Assembly: GCA_015654825.1 (NCBI GenBank) | Contig: JAATGE010000343.1 | Location: 1 to 6,082, forward strand | Length of the DNA: 6,082 bases | Source: Rhodospirillales bacterium | Lineage (GTDB): Bacteria > Pseudomonadota > Alphaproteobacteria > Acetobacterales > Acetobacteraceae | Direction of reading: 5' to 3' | Shown: positions 1 through 5,239 of the stretch, one piece after another | Numbering within the stretch: the first letter of the stretch is position 1 | Layout of the letters: every line of letters begins with the position of its first letter | Notes under the pieces: generated by a model | Database searches by the model: none | Seen by the model: only the letters and a program-made list of their open reading frames with translations | What the model was told of the DNA's origin: nothing | Program-made: the position numbers and the translations under genes

Positions 1-84
1 CTAGTGCCGCCGTAACCCGTCACGCCCGGTTTAGCTCGGCCGTTTCCGCAAGTTGTATCTGCTGCCGGTCAAAAATTCACAGGC

Positions 85-126
85 TCTCTGCCCTGGACCC
101 GCTGGGGCCTGAGGCCCCAGACCCCG
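85..126 (-). repeat. Double-hairpin intergenic repeat, copy A (partial)
   Basis: Read on the minus strand this is GGGGTCTGGGGCC, a short loop, GGCCCCAGCGGGTCC and AGGGCAGAG, the same order as copies B, D and E. The arms CTGGGGCCT (102-110) and AGGCCCCAG (112-120) form a near-perfect palindrome with one central base. The second hairpin is incomplete: the GCCCTGG arm present in the other copies is missing beyond position 85. It faces copy B head to head. Confidence 0.85.
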
Positions 127-156
127 ATAGCGCTGCGCGGCTTTACGTCGTTCCCC

Positions 157-194
157 GGCGAAGCCAGTACCAAAATGAGTTTTCCGGCTTCGCC
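157..194. repeat. Inverted repeat GGCGAAGCC/GGCTTCGCC
   Basis: Perfect 9-bp arms at 157-165 and 186-194 are separated by a 20-base AT-richer loop, centred between repeat copies A and B. The whole 85-262 block is therefore a nested inverted structure, like a paired palindromic element. Function unknown. A 17-codon minus-strand frame (143-196) covers the hairpin but is not called as a gene. Confidence 0.6.
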
Positions 195-210
195 ATCTCC
201 CCCCAATGAA

Positions 211-262
211 TGGGGTCTGGGGACTTGTCCCCAGCGGGTCCAGGGCAGAGCCCTGGCCTTCC
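211..262 (+). repeat. Double-hairpin intergenic repeat, copy B
   Basis: Two hairpins in tandem. The first has arms CTGGGGAC (217-224) and GTCCCCAG (227-234). The linker CGGGT follows, then the second hairpin CCAGGGC (240-246), AGA and GCCCTGG (250-256), followed by CCTTCC. The changed bases in the first stem (AC/GT instead of CC/GG) are paired substitutions compared with copies D and E, so base pairing is kept. This suggests that the folded form matters. Confidence 0.88.
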
Positions 263-311
263 TCCCTTACTAATCCTACGTCCAGTCCCGAACCCATCCA
301 GCAGGGCGGCC

Positions 312-521
312 ATGACCGACGCTCCCCCGACGATCACCCCCGAATTCCAGCTCGGCTGGAACGCCGCGCTGCAGGCCGCCCGAAGCTGGCACGAATCGCA
401 GGCGAAAAAGACCCTGGTCCAGGCCCGCCGCAGCCGCTTCCCCAAAAACCTCGAGCGCGAAGCCGAGGTCCACCAGCGCTCGGCCGAGTTGATTGTCCTG
501 CTAAGCCCCGACGACGTCTGA
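312..521 (+). CDS. Small hypothetical protein, 69 aa
   Basis: ATG at 312 is preceded by AGGG (303-306) at 5 bases spacing and the frame ends with TGA at 519-521. I do not recognise a named family. The product is short, soluble-looking and mostly helical in character: an N-terminal Pro/Thr-rich stretch (residues 4-10), then a helix-prone segment (FQLGWNAALQAARSWHESQ, 12-30), a basic patch (KK..QARRSRFPK, 32-45) and an acidic tail ending SPDDV. No signal peptide, membrane segment or cysteine is visible. It lies 104 bases upstream of the endolysin gene on the same strand and may be part of the same phage-derived block. The same frame is open further upstream to 210, but an earlier start would run through repeat copy B, so 312 is preferred. 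Confidence 0.6.
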   Translation: MTDAPPTITPEFQLGWNAALQAARSWHESQAKKTLVQARRSRFPKNLEREAEVHQRSAELIVLLSPDDV

Positions 522-612
522 ACCCGCCGCCGCGCCCCATAATCGGCTGGCAATCCCCGCCCAATCCGAGCAAACTCGAACCACCCGACCGCATCAGGCT
601 TCACCTCGATCC

Positions 613-617
613 AGGAG
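613..617 (+). promoter_or_regulatory. Shine-Dalgarno of the endolysin gene
   Basis: AGGAG ends 8 bases before the ATG at 626. It decides the start: the frame is open back to 206, but upstream candidates have no such site and would cross repeat copy B and the 69-aa gene. Confidence 0.8.
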
Positions 618-625
618 CGACGTCG

Positions 626-1450
626 ATGCTGACAGAAGCCCTCATGCGCACCATGTGGCCGCACGCCGATGCATCGGCGCCCGGCCGGATTGCCGGTTTC
701 ATGCAAACCGGCGACGCGGTGCTGACCCGTTACGGCATCACGTCCGATCTACTTGTCGCCCACGCCATGGCGCAGTTCACCGAGGAATGCGGCGCCGGCA
801 CCGACCTGGTCGAGAGCCTGAACTACTCGGCGGCCGGCCTCATGAAAACCTGGCCGTCGCGTTTCGACGCCGCCCGTGCCGCCGCGTTCGAGCATCGCGA
901 GCGCGCGATCGCCAATGAAGTGTACAACGGCCGCCTCGGCAACGAACCGGGCAGCGACGACGGCTGGACGTTTCGGGGCCGCGGTGCCAGCCAGCTGACC
1001 GGCCGCGCCAACTACGCGGCCCTCGGCAAGCTCATCGGGCTCGACCTGGTCGACAATCCCGATCTCGTGCTGCAGCCGCAGAACTTCCTGCTTTGCGGCG
1101 TCGCCGATTTCATCATGTGTGGCTGCCTGCCCTTCGCCGCCGCCGACGACGTCAAGGGCGTGACCTACCATCTGAACGGCGGCTACAACGGTCTCGATGC
1201 ACGCATCGCCGCCCTGGCGAATTGGAAAGCGGCACTCGGCATTGCAGGCGCGGACGCGCACGGCACGCTTTGGTTGCAGCAATCGCTGAACGCCCTTGGC
1301 ACCGAGCCGCCATTGATACCCGACGGCGCCTACGGCCCGCTCACCGTAGCCGCGGTCAAGGCGTTCCAGCTAAGCCACAACCTGGAGCCGGACGGCAAAC
1401 TCGGTCCCAACACGCTCGCCGCGATCGAGGCTGCACTGGGAGGTCCGTAG
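626..1450 (+). CDS. GH19-like endolysin with C-terminal peptidoglycan-binding domain
   Basis: Predicted peptidoglycan hydrolase of 274 aa, of the glycoside hydrolase 19 (chitinase-like, lysozyme-fold) type common as phage endolysins. Residues about 20-205 form the catalytic domain. AQFTEECG (49-56) matches the region of the catalytic acid, probably Glu54. LVESLNYSAAGL (61-72) carries the likely second acidic residue, Glu63, in the typical ExLNYS context. FRGRGASQLTGRANYAALG (116-134) is the family's RGRGxxQLTGRxNY signature. Residues about 213-272 form a PG_binding_1-type domain (LWLQQSLNAL, DGAYGPLTVAAVKAFQ, DGKLGPNTLAAI), which would anchor the enzyme to the cell wall. No signal peptide or transmembrane helix is seen, so export would need a holin, which is not in the window. 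All key residues appear intact. It is probably a prophage remnant or domesticated lysin; a cell-wall recycling role is possible but less likely. Confidence 0.9.
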   Translation: MLTEALMRTMWPHADASAPGRIAGFMQTGDAVLTRYGITSDLLVAHAMAQFTEECGAGTDLVESLNYSAAGLMKTWPSRFDAARAAAFEHRERAIANEVYNGRLGNEPGSDDGWTFRGRGASQLTGRANYAALGKLIGLDLVDNPDLVLQPQNFLLCGVADFIMCGCLPFAAADDVKGVTYHLNGGYNGLDARIAALANWKAALGIAGADAHGTLWLQQSLNALGTEPPLIPDGAYGPLTVAAVKAFQLSHNLEPDGKLGPNTLAAIEAALGGP

Positions 1451-1451
1451 G

Positions 1452-1480
1452 AAGGCCAAGGGGCTCTGCCCCCTGGACCC
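1452..1480 (-). repeat. Degenerate repeat copy C, possible terminator of the endolysin gene
   Basis: This sits directly after the endolysin stop codon. The second-hairpin part of the repeat is present in minus orientation: arms CCAAGGGGC (1457-1465) and GCCCCCTGG (1469-1477) with a TCT loop and one mismatch. The first hairpin is lost. Its position suits a transcription terminator or 3' mRNA-stabilising structure for the upstream gene, but no T-run follows. Confidence 0.6.
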
Positions 1481-1598
1481 AAGACGGCGTGCCGCCGCCG
1501 TCGTACGCGCTGCGCGGCGGGAGTCTTCTGTACGGCCTGGCGAGTCGTTGGATTTGTATGCGCGCTCGCGGTCGATGCCATGCTAGGAACAGATTAAC
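1481..1598. other. Intergenic spacer between repeat copies C and D
   Basis: No gene is supported. It contains a GC-rich segment with CGCGCTGCGCGGCG (1506-1519). A plus-strand frame stays open across it, but that is the continuation of a shadow frame of the endolysin gene. Copies C and D face each other across this spacer, as A and B do further left. Confidence 0.45.
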
Positions 1599-1651
1599 GG
1601 GTTCTGGGGCCTACTGGCCCCAGCGGGTCCAGGGCAGAGCCCTGGCCTTTT
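1599..1651 (+). repeat. Double-hairpin intergenic repeat, copy D (terminator-like)
   Basis: First hairpin: CTGGGGCC (1604-1611), loop TACT, GGCCCCAG (1616-1623). Second hairpin: CCAGGGC (1629-1635), loop AGA, GCCCTGG (1639-1645), followed by CCTTTT. The second stem plus T-run resembles an intrinsic terminator reading in plus direction. It lies between the convergent endolysin and LVIVD-repeat genes, where a terminator is expected. Copy E carries the same first and second hairpins in inverse orientation. Confidence 0.88.
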
Positions 1652-1680
1652 GTCTTCGAAAGCCTCGCGCCAACGGCCGA

Positions 1681-1700
1681 CCAGGGGCAATCCCCCCTGG
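1681..1700 (-). terminator. Hairpin downstream of the LVIVD-repeat gene
   Basis: The arms CCAGGGG (1681-1687) and CCCCTGG (1694-1700) enclose a 6-base loop. GGCC (1675-1678) and GGCC (1702-1705) could extend the stem with small internal loops. It begins 12 bases beyond the stop codon of the minus-strand gene ending at 1713, a position typical of a terminator. No clear T-run follows in minus direction, so stalling or 3'-end protection is as likely as intrinsic termination. Confidence 0.5.
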
Positions 1701-1712
1701 CCGGCCATTCCA

Positions 1713-3623
1713 CTAGGACCCAGTGGCCACGTAAGTATAAAGCCCGCCAGGCCCATCGAACGCGAACAGCTTGCCGTCGCCCGTCGCCCGCAGCGCGAGC
1801 GGCGAGTATGGCAGGTCGTAATGTTTGACCAGCGTCGGGTTGGTCGGGTCCGAAACATCGAGCTCGTCGAAACCGGCATCGTTGCCGGCAAACACCCGCG
1901 AGCCGATCTGGGTGATCGTCTGGCTCGTGACACCGTAAATGCCACGCACCACCGGATTGCGCACATCGCTGACATCCACGATGTGAACGCCGCTCGAGCA
2001 CGCAACGTAGGCCAGGTTCTTGGTGGTATCGAGCACCAGGTCGTTGGCCTGCGGGCAATCCGCATACAGCCCGATCTGCTTCGGCTTCGTCGGATTGGTG
2101 ATCTCGATCATCTTCAGCCCGCCGGTACCACCGAACGAGCTGTTATTATCCGCCACGAACGCGGTATTGCCGCTCACCTTGATCCGCGTAACGGCACTCA
2201 TGGCCATCAGCGCGCGCCGCACCGGCTTCGCCGGATTGCTGACATCCACAACCACGAATTCGCCGCCATTGGTCTGCCGGCCGAGATAGGCGTAGCCGTT
2301 GGCGACGTCGATCGCGCTGGCACCGAAATAACGCAGATCGCCGACCTGTACCGCTTTCAGCGGATCGGTGATATCCGCCACAACCATCCCGTGTCCCCAT
2401 GCGGCGAGATAGGCGTGAGTGCCGTCCACTGCCATCTCCTCGAAATCCCGCTGCTGGAACGAACTCGGCAGGTCGGCATCGAACCGCCCGACCGGCGCGA
2501 GGCTGGTGCCGTCCGCCACGCTGAACCCGTAGGCTTCCTGCAGGATCAGCGCCTGGCCCCCGACCATCACCACGTCCTTGGCCGCGACACCGCCGGCGAT
2601 CGTCGTGGCACTGGCCTTGCGCGGCTTCGTCGGATTTGTCGCGTCCACGCTCAGGACCTGATCGATGCGCGTAAGCAACAGTCCGCCGGTGCCCAGCGTC
2701 AGCGTCGCGTCGGTCGCGAACGTGTTGACGCCCGCATGCGAGACCACCGCGGGCAGGTCGGGGTTCGCGATATTGAAGATATCGATGCCCGCGCCGCCCA
2801 CGCCATAGGCATACTTGCCGACCACGAAGCCGTTATAGATGGTCGGCGTCGAGATTGCGCCGCGCGAAACCATCTGCGCCGGATTGGAGAAATCCGTGAT
2901 GGTGAGCTCGGTGCCGAACCCTACCGCGTAGGGCGGCGCCATCTTCAGCCGGAAATTCGCGAACCCGTCGAGCGACGCGGTCCCCAGCAGCGTCGGGTTC
3001 GACGGCGTCGAGGTGCCGTAGATCTGCAGCGTGGAGTCGTCGATGAAGTCACGCCCCGACATGTAGATGCGGCCGTTGCGGACAAACGGGTCCTGGTAGC
3101 CGTAATTATAGTAGCTCAGCGAGCTCAGCGTGAATGCGGGATGCTTCGGGTTCGCGAGGTCGCTCACATAAATGCCGTTATTGCCGTCGAACAGGTACAG
3201 ATACTTGCTCGAGACGGCGATGGACTGCACCGCCCGCAGCGGCTGCGTCGTGTAGTCATTGTACTGGCCGATCAGCGTCGGGTGCGCCCGGTCGGCAACG
3301 GAATAGACCGCGATGCCGCCGTCGCCCTCGTAAGTGGTCCAGCCGGCATAAAGATAATTCCCCTTTCGCGCGAGGCCGGTAATCAGTCCACGCGCGGGAG
3401 TGGTATTCGTCGCGCCGGTCATCAGCGGCTTTGTGATGTTGGTGTAGTCATAGGCGGAAACGATCGAGCCGGTGACCACATACACATATTGCCCGAACTG
3501 CACTGGCGTGATCACGCTGCCGCCGAGCGCCTGGTTGAAAGTGAGCACCGAATCCGCCGCCACCGCCTGCGCGGCGGGCAGCATCAGACACGACATCGCG
3601 AGTAAGGCACGAAAGGACGTCAT
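1713..3623 (-). CDS. Secreted LVIVD-repeat beta-propeller protein, 636 aa
   Basis: Likely exported structural or binding protein made of beta-propeller repeats; no enzymatic motif is seen. The start at 3623 is chosen because AGGGAGA (3629-3635) lies 5 bases upstream and because it gives a clean signal peptide: a short N-terminus with Arg5, a hydrophobic core ALLAMSCLMLPAAQA and cleavage near AVAA-DS (about residue 23). The rest consists of repeats of the pattern xAYVaxx..Glxi.DvsnPxxP, the LVIVD type. Clear units include YAYGVGGAGIDIFNIANP (271-288), YAYLGRQTNGGEFVVVDVSNP (444-464), LAYVACSSGVHIVDVSDVRNP (537-557) and RVFAGNDAGFDELDVSDPTNP (576-596). I count about 14 units, fitting two seven-bladed propellers. 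No C-terminal anchor, sorting motif or transmembrane helix is visible, so a periplasmic or extracellular location is inferred. Ligand and role are unknown. It is transcribed toward the endolysin gene, with hairpins between. Confidence 0.88.
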   Translation of the reverse strand: MTSFRALLAMSCLMLPAAQAVAADSVLTFNQALGGSVITPVQFGQYVYVVTGSIVSAYDYTNITKPLMTGATNTTPARGLITGLARKGNYLYAGWTTYEGDGGIAVYSVADRAHPTLIGQYNDYTTQPLRAVQSIAVSSKYLYLFDGNNGIYVSDLANPKHPAFTLSSLSYYNYGYQDPFVRNGRIYMSGRDFIDDSTLQIYGTSTPSNPTLLGTASLDGFANFRLKMAPPYAVGFGTELTITDFSNPAQMVSRGAISTPTIYNGFVVGKYAYGVGGAGIDIFNIANPDLPAVVSHAGVNTFATDATLTLGTGGLLLTRIDQVLSVDATNPTKPRKASATTIAGGVAAKDVVMVGGQALILQEAYGFSVADGTSLAPVGRFDADLPSSFQQRDFEEMAVDGTHAYLAAWGHGMVVADITDPLKAVQVGDLRYFGASAIDVANGYAYLGRQTNGGEFVVVDVSNPAKPVRRALMAMSAVTRIKVSGNTAFVADNNSSFGGTGGLKMIEITNPTKPKQIGLYADCPQANDLVLDTTKNLAYVACSSGVHIVDVSDVRNPVVRGIYGVTSQTITQIGSRVFAGNDAGFDELDVSDPTNPTLVKHYDLPYSPLALRATGDGKLFAFDGPGGLYTYVATGS

Positions 3624-3628
3624 TGAAC

Positions 3629-3635
3629 TCTCCCT
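3629..3635 (-). promoter_or_regulatory. Shine-Dalgarno of the LVIVD-repeat gene
   Basis: AGGGAGA on the minus strand lies 5 bases before ATG 3623. This favours the internal ATG over the one at 3656, which would add 11 residues ahead of the signal peptide. Confidence 0.75.
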
Positions 3636-3655
3636 GAACGAAAAAAGAACAGACA

Positions 3656-3686
3656 AATGTAGTCACGCTGTTTTACAACTGTTCAA
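3656..3686 (-). promoter_or_regulatory. Weak promoter candidate for the LVIVD-repeat gene
   Basis: On the minus strand TTGAAC (3681-3686) resembles a -35 box and TACATT (3656-3661) a -10 box, but the 19-base spacer is long. The stretch 3636-3700 is clearly more AT-rich than its surroundings, which fits a promoter region. The exact boxes are a guess. Confidence 0.25.
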
Positions 3687-3808
3687 ATTTCACGCAAGCC
3701 TGAATTCCACTGAAAACTACGATTCCGCACCCGCCGCCGCGCACCTCGCCGCCGTGTCATAGTTCTGTAATACTCGCGAACCGAGCATCGTAAGGCCAGA
3801 AAGGCAAG

Positions 3809-3862
3809 GTAAGGCCAGGGCTCTGCCCTGGACCCGCTGGGGCCAGTAGGCCCCAGACCCCA
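3809..3862 (-). repeat. Double-hairpin intergenic repeat, copy E
   Basis: In minus orientation: CTGGGGCC, loop TACT, GGCCCCAG (stem 3837-3856), linker CGGGT, then CCAGGGC, AGA, GCCCTGG (stem 3815-3831) and CCTTAC. It is nearly identical to copy D over about 45 bases. It lies 34 bases beyond the vapC stop, so in minus direction it could terminate the toxin-antitoxin operon before the LVIVD gene. The rest of the gap, 3687-3808 and 3863-3896, shows nothing I can name. Confidence 0.88.
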
Positions 3863-3896
3863 TTTAATTATTCCGAGTCCGATATCATCTTGGTGG

Positions 3897-4283
3897 CTAC
3901 CATAGTCGCCTTACGCCATATGCGTCGAACAGGACTTCGTTTGAGACCAGCGACATATCTTCCAACATGGCTTGTGCGATCAGCATGCGATCGAACGGAT
4001 CGCGATGCGGCCCCGGCAGCGCGCCGGCCACCTGCCCATGCCGCAGGCTGATCGGCAGCGCCGCAAAACCCTGTCCGCGCAGCGCCCCTTCCAAATCCAG
4101 CATCACGGCATCAATGCCCGGCACCCGCCCGCCCCGATGCTTCGCCGCCAGCCCCCAGGCGGAGGCCGCACTGACAAAGACCTCGTTGCCCTCATTCCCG
4201 ATCGCCGTTCGCGCCCGCGCCGACAAACCCGCATCGCCGGCCAGCCACCACAGCAGCACGTGTGTATCCAGCAGCAAGCGCAC
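3897..4283 (-). CDS. vapC: VapC-family PIN-domain toxin, possibly inactive
   Basis: Toxin of a type II system; VapC proteins are Mg-dependent RNases that cut specific RNAs such as tRNA or rRNA. The product is 128 aa, normal for the family. LLLDTHVLLWW (3-13) holds the first catalytic Asp6. HRDPFDRMLIAQA (93-105) holds Asp95 and Asp98. SLVSNEVLFDAYGVRRLW (111-128) is the typical C-terminus, with Glu116 in place of the usual Asp. The second motif normally reads SAASxWEIAIKH; here it is SAASAWGLAAKH (38-49), with Gly44 (codon GGG at 4152-4154) where the family has Glu. A GAG to GGG change would explain this and may weaken or abolish nuclease activity. The start is GTG, one base after the antitoxin stop codon, so translation is probably coupled. 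Family call is sure; activity is doubtful. Confidence 0.9.
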   Translation of the reverse strand: MRLLLDTHVLLWWLAGDAGLSARARTAIGNEGNEVFVSAASAWGLAAKHRGGRVPGIDAVMLDLEGALRGQGFAALPISLRHGQVAGALPGPHRDPFDRMLIAQAMLEDMSLVSNEVLFDAYGVRRLW

Positions 4284-4284
4284 G

Positions 4285-4518
4285 CTAGGTGTTCCAGCCG
4301 GTCAGCTCCGCCTCCGGCAACGGCTCGAAGAACGCCGCGTCCACCTGCACCTGCCCCTTCATGGAACCAAAGCGCCGCCGCGCCACGGCCGGCGCATAGG
4401 GGACCAGCTTGGCGATCGGCGATTTGCCCCGTGCCAGCACAATCTCCTCCCCCGCCTCAACCCGCGCCAACAACTGCGACAAGTTGGTCTTGGCGGCATG
4501 GATGGTGACGGTGACCAC
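4285..4518 (-). CDS. vapB: Phd/YefM-type antitoxin of the VapC pair
   Basis: Antitoxin of 77 aa that should bind the PIN toxin and repress the operon. The N-terminal half VTIHAAKTNLSQLLARVEAGEEIVLARGKSPIAKLVP (4-40) is the classic Phd/YefM DNA-binding fold. The C-terminal part GSMKGQVQVDAAFFEPLPEAELTGW (51-75) is the toxin-wrapping tail typical of partners of PIN toxins. The start is GTG at 4518, with AGGAG (4526-4530) 7 bases upstream. It is followed with a one-base gap by vapC. The symbol vapB is used for its partner role; by fold it is Phd-like. Confidence 0.9.
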   Translation of the reverse strand: MVTVTIHAAKTNLSQLLARVEAGEEIVLARGKSPIAKLVPYAPAVARRRFGSMKGQVQVDAAFFEPLPEAELTGWNT

Positions 4519-4529
4519 GGCGGGGCTCC

Positions 4530-4572
4530 TAGCTAACCGTGCTTAGCTAACACGACGTGCCCCTTGCGGCAA
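4530..4572 (-). promoter_or_regulatory. Operator-promoter candidate of vapBC
   Basis: Two direct copies of TAGCTAAC (4530-4537 and 4544-4551), 14 bases apart, each containing the palindrome TAGCTA, lie just upstream of the vapB ribosome site. A small inverted repeat CACG-A-CGTG (4551-4559) touches the second copy. Paired palindromic sites of this kind are the usual targets of Phd-type antitoxins. A weak promoter could be TTGCCG (4567-4572) and TAGCTA (4544-4549) with a 17-base spacer; the -10 match is poor. Confidence 0.5.
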
Positions 4573-4612
4573 TCGCCTTCAAGAGCGCGCGCTCCCCGGT
4601 GTCTGGTTCCGG

Positions 4613-4924
4613 CTAGTCACGATCCTCGTGCAGCACGGCGGCATAATCCTGGCCACCATAGAATACACCGATAATCGCCACCCGATCGCCCTGCACGGCG
4701 AAGGCGATCACCGCGCGTTTGCGGTAGTTCGTGATGCGCAGCCCCGGCCGAATGTCGTCGCGCACCGTGCCGAGATGCGGAAATAGTGTGAGCGCTTCGC
4801 AATGCTTCACGATGGCATCGGTGTACCTCGTGGCGATCTCGGCAGAAGCCTTCTTGGCGATATAGCGATATAGGCTAACCAGCTGATCCTGCGCCTCGGG
4901 CGTGAAAATCACCGTGTAGGTCAT
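4613..4924 (-). CDS. parE: ParE-family toxin (RelE/ParE superfamily)
   Basis: Toxin of 103 aa, the usual family length. ParE members studied so far poison DNA gyrase, though the target here is not shown. Typical features: YTVIFTPEAQDQLVSLYRYIAKKAS (3-27) with the two N-terminal helices, FPHLGTVRDDIRPGLRITNYRKRAVIAF (48-75) with the conserved Arg/Tyr-rich strand, and VAIIGVFYGGQDYAAVLHED (82-101), matching the family's I-x-GGxDY end. The ATG at 4924-4922 overlaps the parD stop (ATGA), so the two genes are translationally coupled. No truncation or damaged motif is seen. The stop lies 94 bases upstream of the vapB start on the same strand, so read-through into vapBC is possible. Confidence 0.92.
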   Translation of the reverse strand: MTYTVIFTPEAQDQLVSLYRYIAKKASAEIATRYTDAIVKHCEALTLFPHLGTVRDDIRPGLRITNYRKRAVIAFAVQGDRVAIIGVFYGGQDYAAVLHEDRD

Positions 4925-5199
4925 GATCTTTCGGTGGCTGCCTTGTGTTCGGCGGCCAGCGCGGCGCGCACATCGTCCACCGATCGCCCGCGCGACGGGT
5001 CAGCTTGTAGCGCGTCATAAGCCGGCGCCGCCTCCGCCCGCAGCCAGTTCTCCACTGCCCGGTCGCGCGCCATCAGCGCCCGCAGCCCGTCGCGGATCAC
5101 CTCGCTCTCGGAGGCATACTCCCCGGACGCGACCTTTGCGCGGATAAGCTGAGCCATTTCATTCGGCACGGTAATGCTGAGTTGCTGTGTTGAACGCAT
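4921..5199 (-). CDS. parD: ParD-family ribbon-helix-helix antitoxin
   Basis: Antitoxin of 92 aa that should neutralise ParE and repress its own operon. STQQLSITVPNEMAQLIRAKVASGEYASESEVIRDGLRALMARD (3-46) is a typical ParD/CopG ribbon-helix-helix domain: strand QLSITVP for DNA contact, then two helices, with the GxYxSxSEVIRxGLR signature. Residues 47-92 are the charged helical tail that wraps the toxin (ENWLRAEAAPAYDAL, then SVDDVRAALAAEHK). ATG at 5199 is preceded by GGAGG (5205-5209) at 5 bases. It is first in the operon and overlaps parE by four bases. Confidence 0.93.
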   Translation of the reverse strand: MRSTQQLSITVPNEMAQLIRAKVASGEYASESEVIRDGLRALMARDRAVENWLRAEAAPAYDALQADPSRGRSVDDVRAALAAEHKAATERS

Positions 5200-5218
5200 G
5201 AGCGCCTCCGGCGGACAA

Positions 5219-5239
5219 GAGTAGGATTAAATCCTACTC
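5219..5239. promoter_or_regulatory. Perfect palindromic operator ahead of parD
   Basis: The arms GAGTAGGATT (5219-5228) and AATCCTACTC (5230-5239) surround a single A, giving a perfect 10-bp inverted repeat 19 bases upstream of the parD start. Ribbon-helix-helix antitoxins bind such palindromes as dimers of dimers, so this is probably the ParD autoregulatory site. It overlaps the likely -10 box. Confidence 0.7.

Larger units (their letters stand above)
1..311. other. Gene-free left end built of facing repeats
   Basis: I see no convincing gene in this stretch. The window opens with ctag, which could be the stop codon of a gene outside the window on either strand, but this cannot be decided. 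From about 85 to 262 the stretch is occupied by two copies of the double-hairpin intergenic repeat in opposite orientation, with another inverted repeat between them (157-194). Frames that stay open here on both strands simply run through the repeats and lack a Shine-Dalgarno sequence or a recognisable protein. Confidence 0.6.

Noticed and set aside
85..262. CRISPR array from repeated GC-rich units
   Set aside because: The units are few, inverted relative to each other, and spread over the window without regular spacers.
206..625. A 140-residue N-terminal extension of the endolysin
   Set aside because: The frame is open but runs through repeat copy B and the 69-aa gene, is Pro/Arg-rich and lacks a ribosome site, while ATG 626 has AGGAG at good spacing.
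749..1282. Long minus-strand frame opposite the endolysin
   Set aside because: Shadow of the well-supported GH19 gene; no ribosome site and no recognisable domain.
1093..1716. Plus-strand frame across the endolysin 3' half and repeat D
   Set aside because: Out-of-frame, Arg-rich translation of the lysin followed by repeat sequence; no family resemblance.
1650..3605. A 651-codon plus-strand frame antisense to the LVIVD-repeat gene
   Set aside because: Its translation is rich in Arg, His, Ile and Asp without domains, as expected of the reverse frame of a GC-rich gene. The minus-strand frame has a signal peptide, a ribosome site and clear repeats.
3967..4536. Plus-strand frames opposite vapBC
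   Set aside because: Low-complexity Pro/Ser/Arg-rich shadows of two clear toxin-antitoxin genes.
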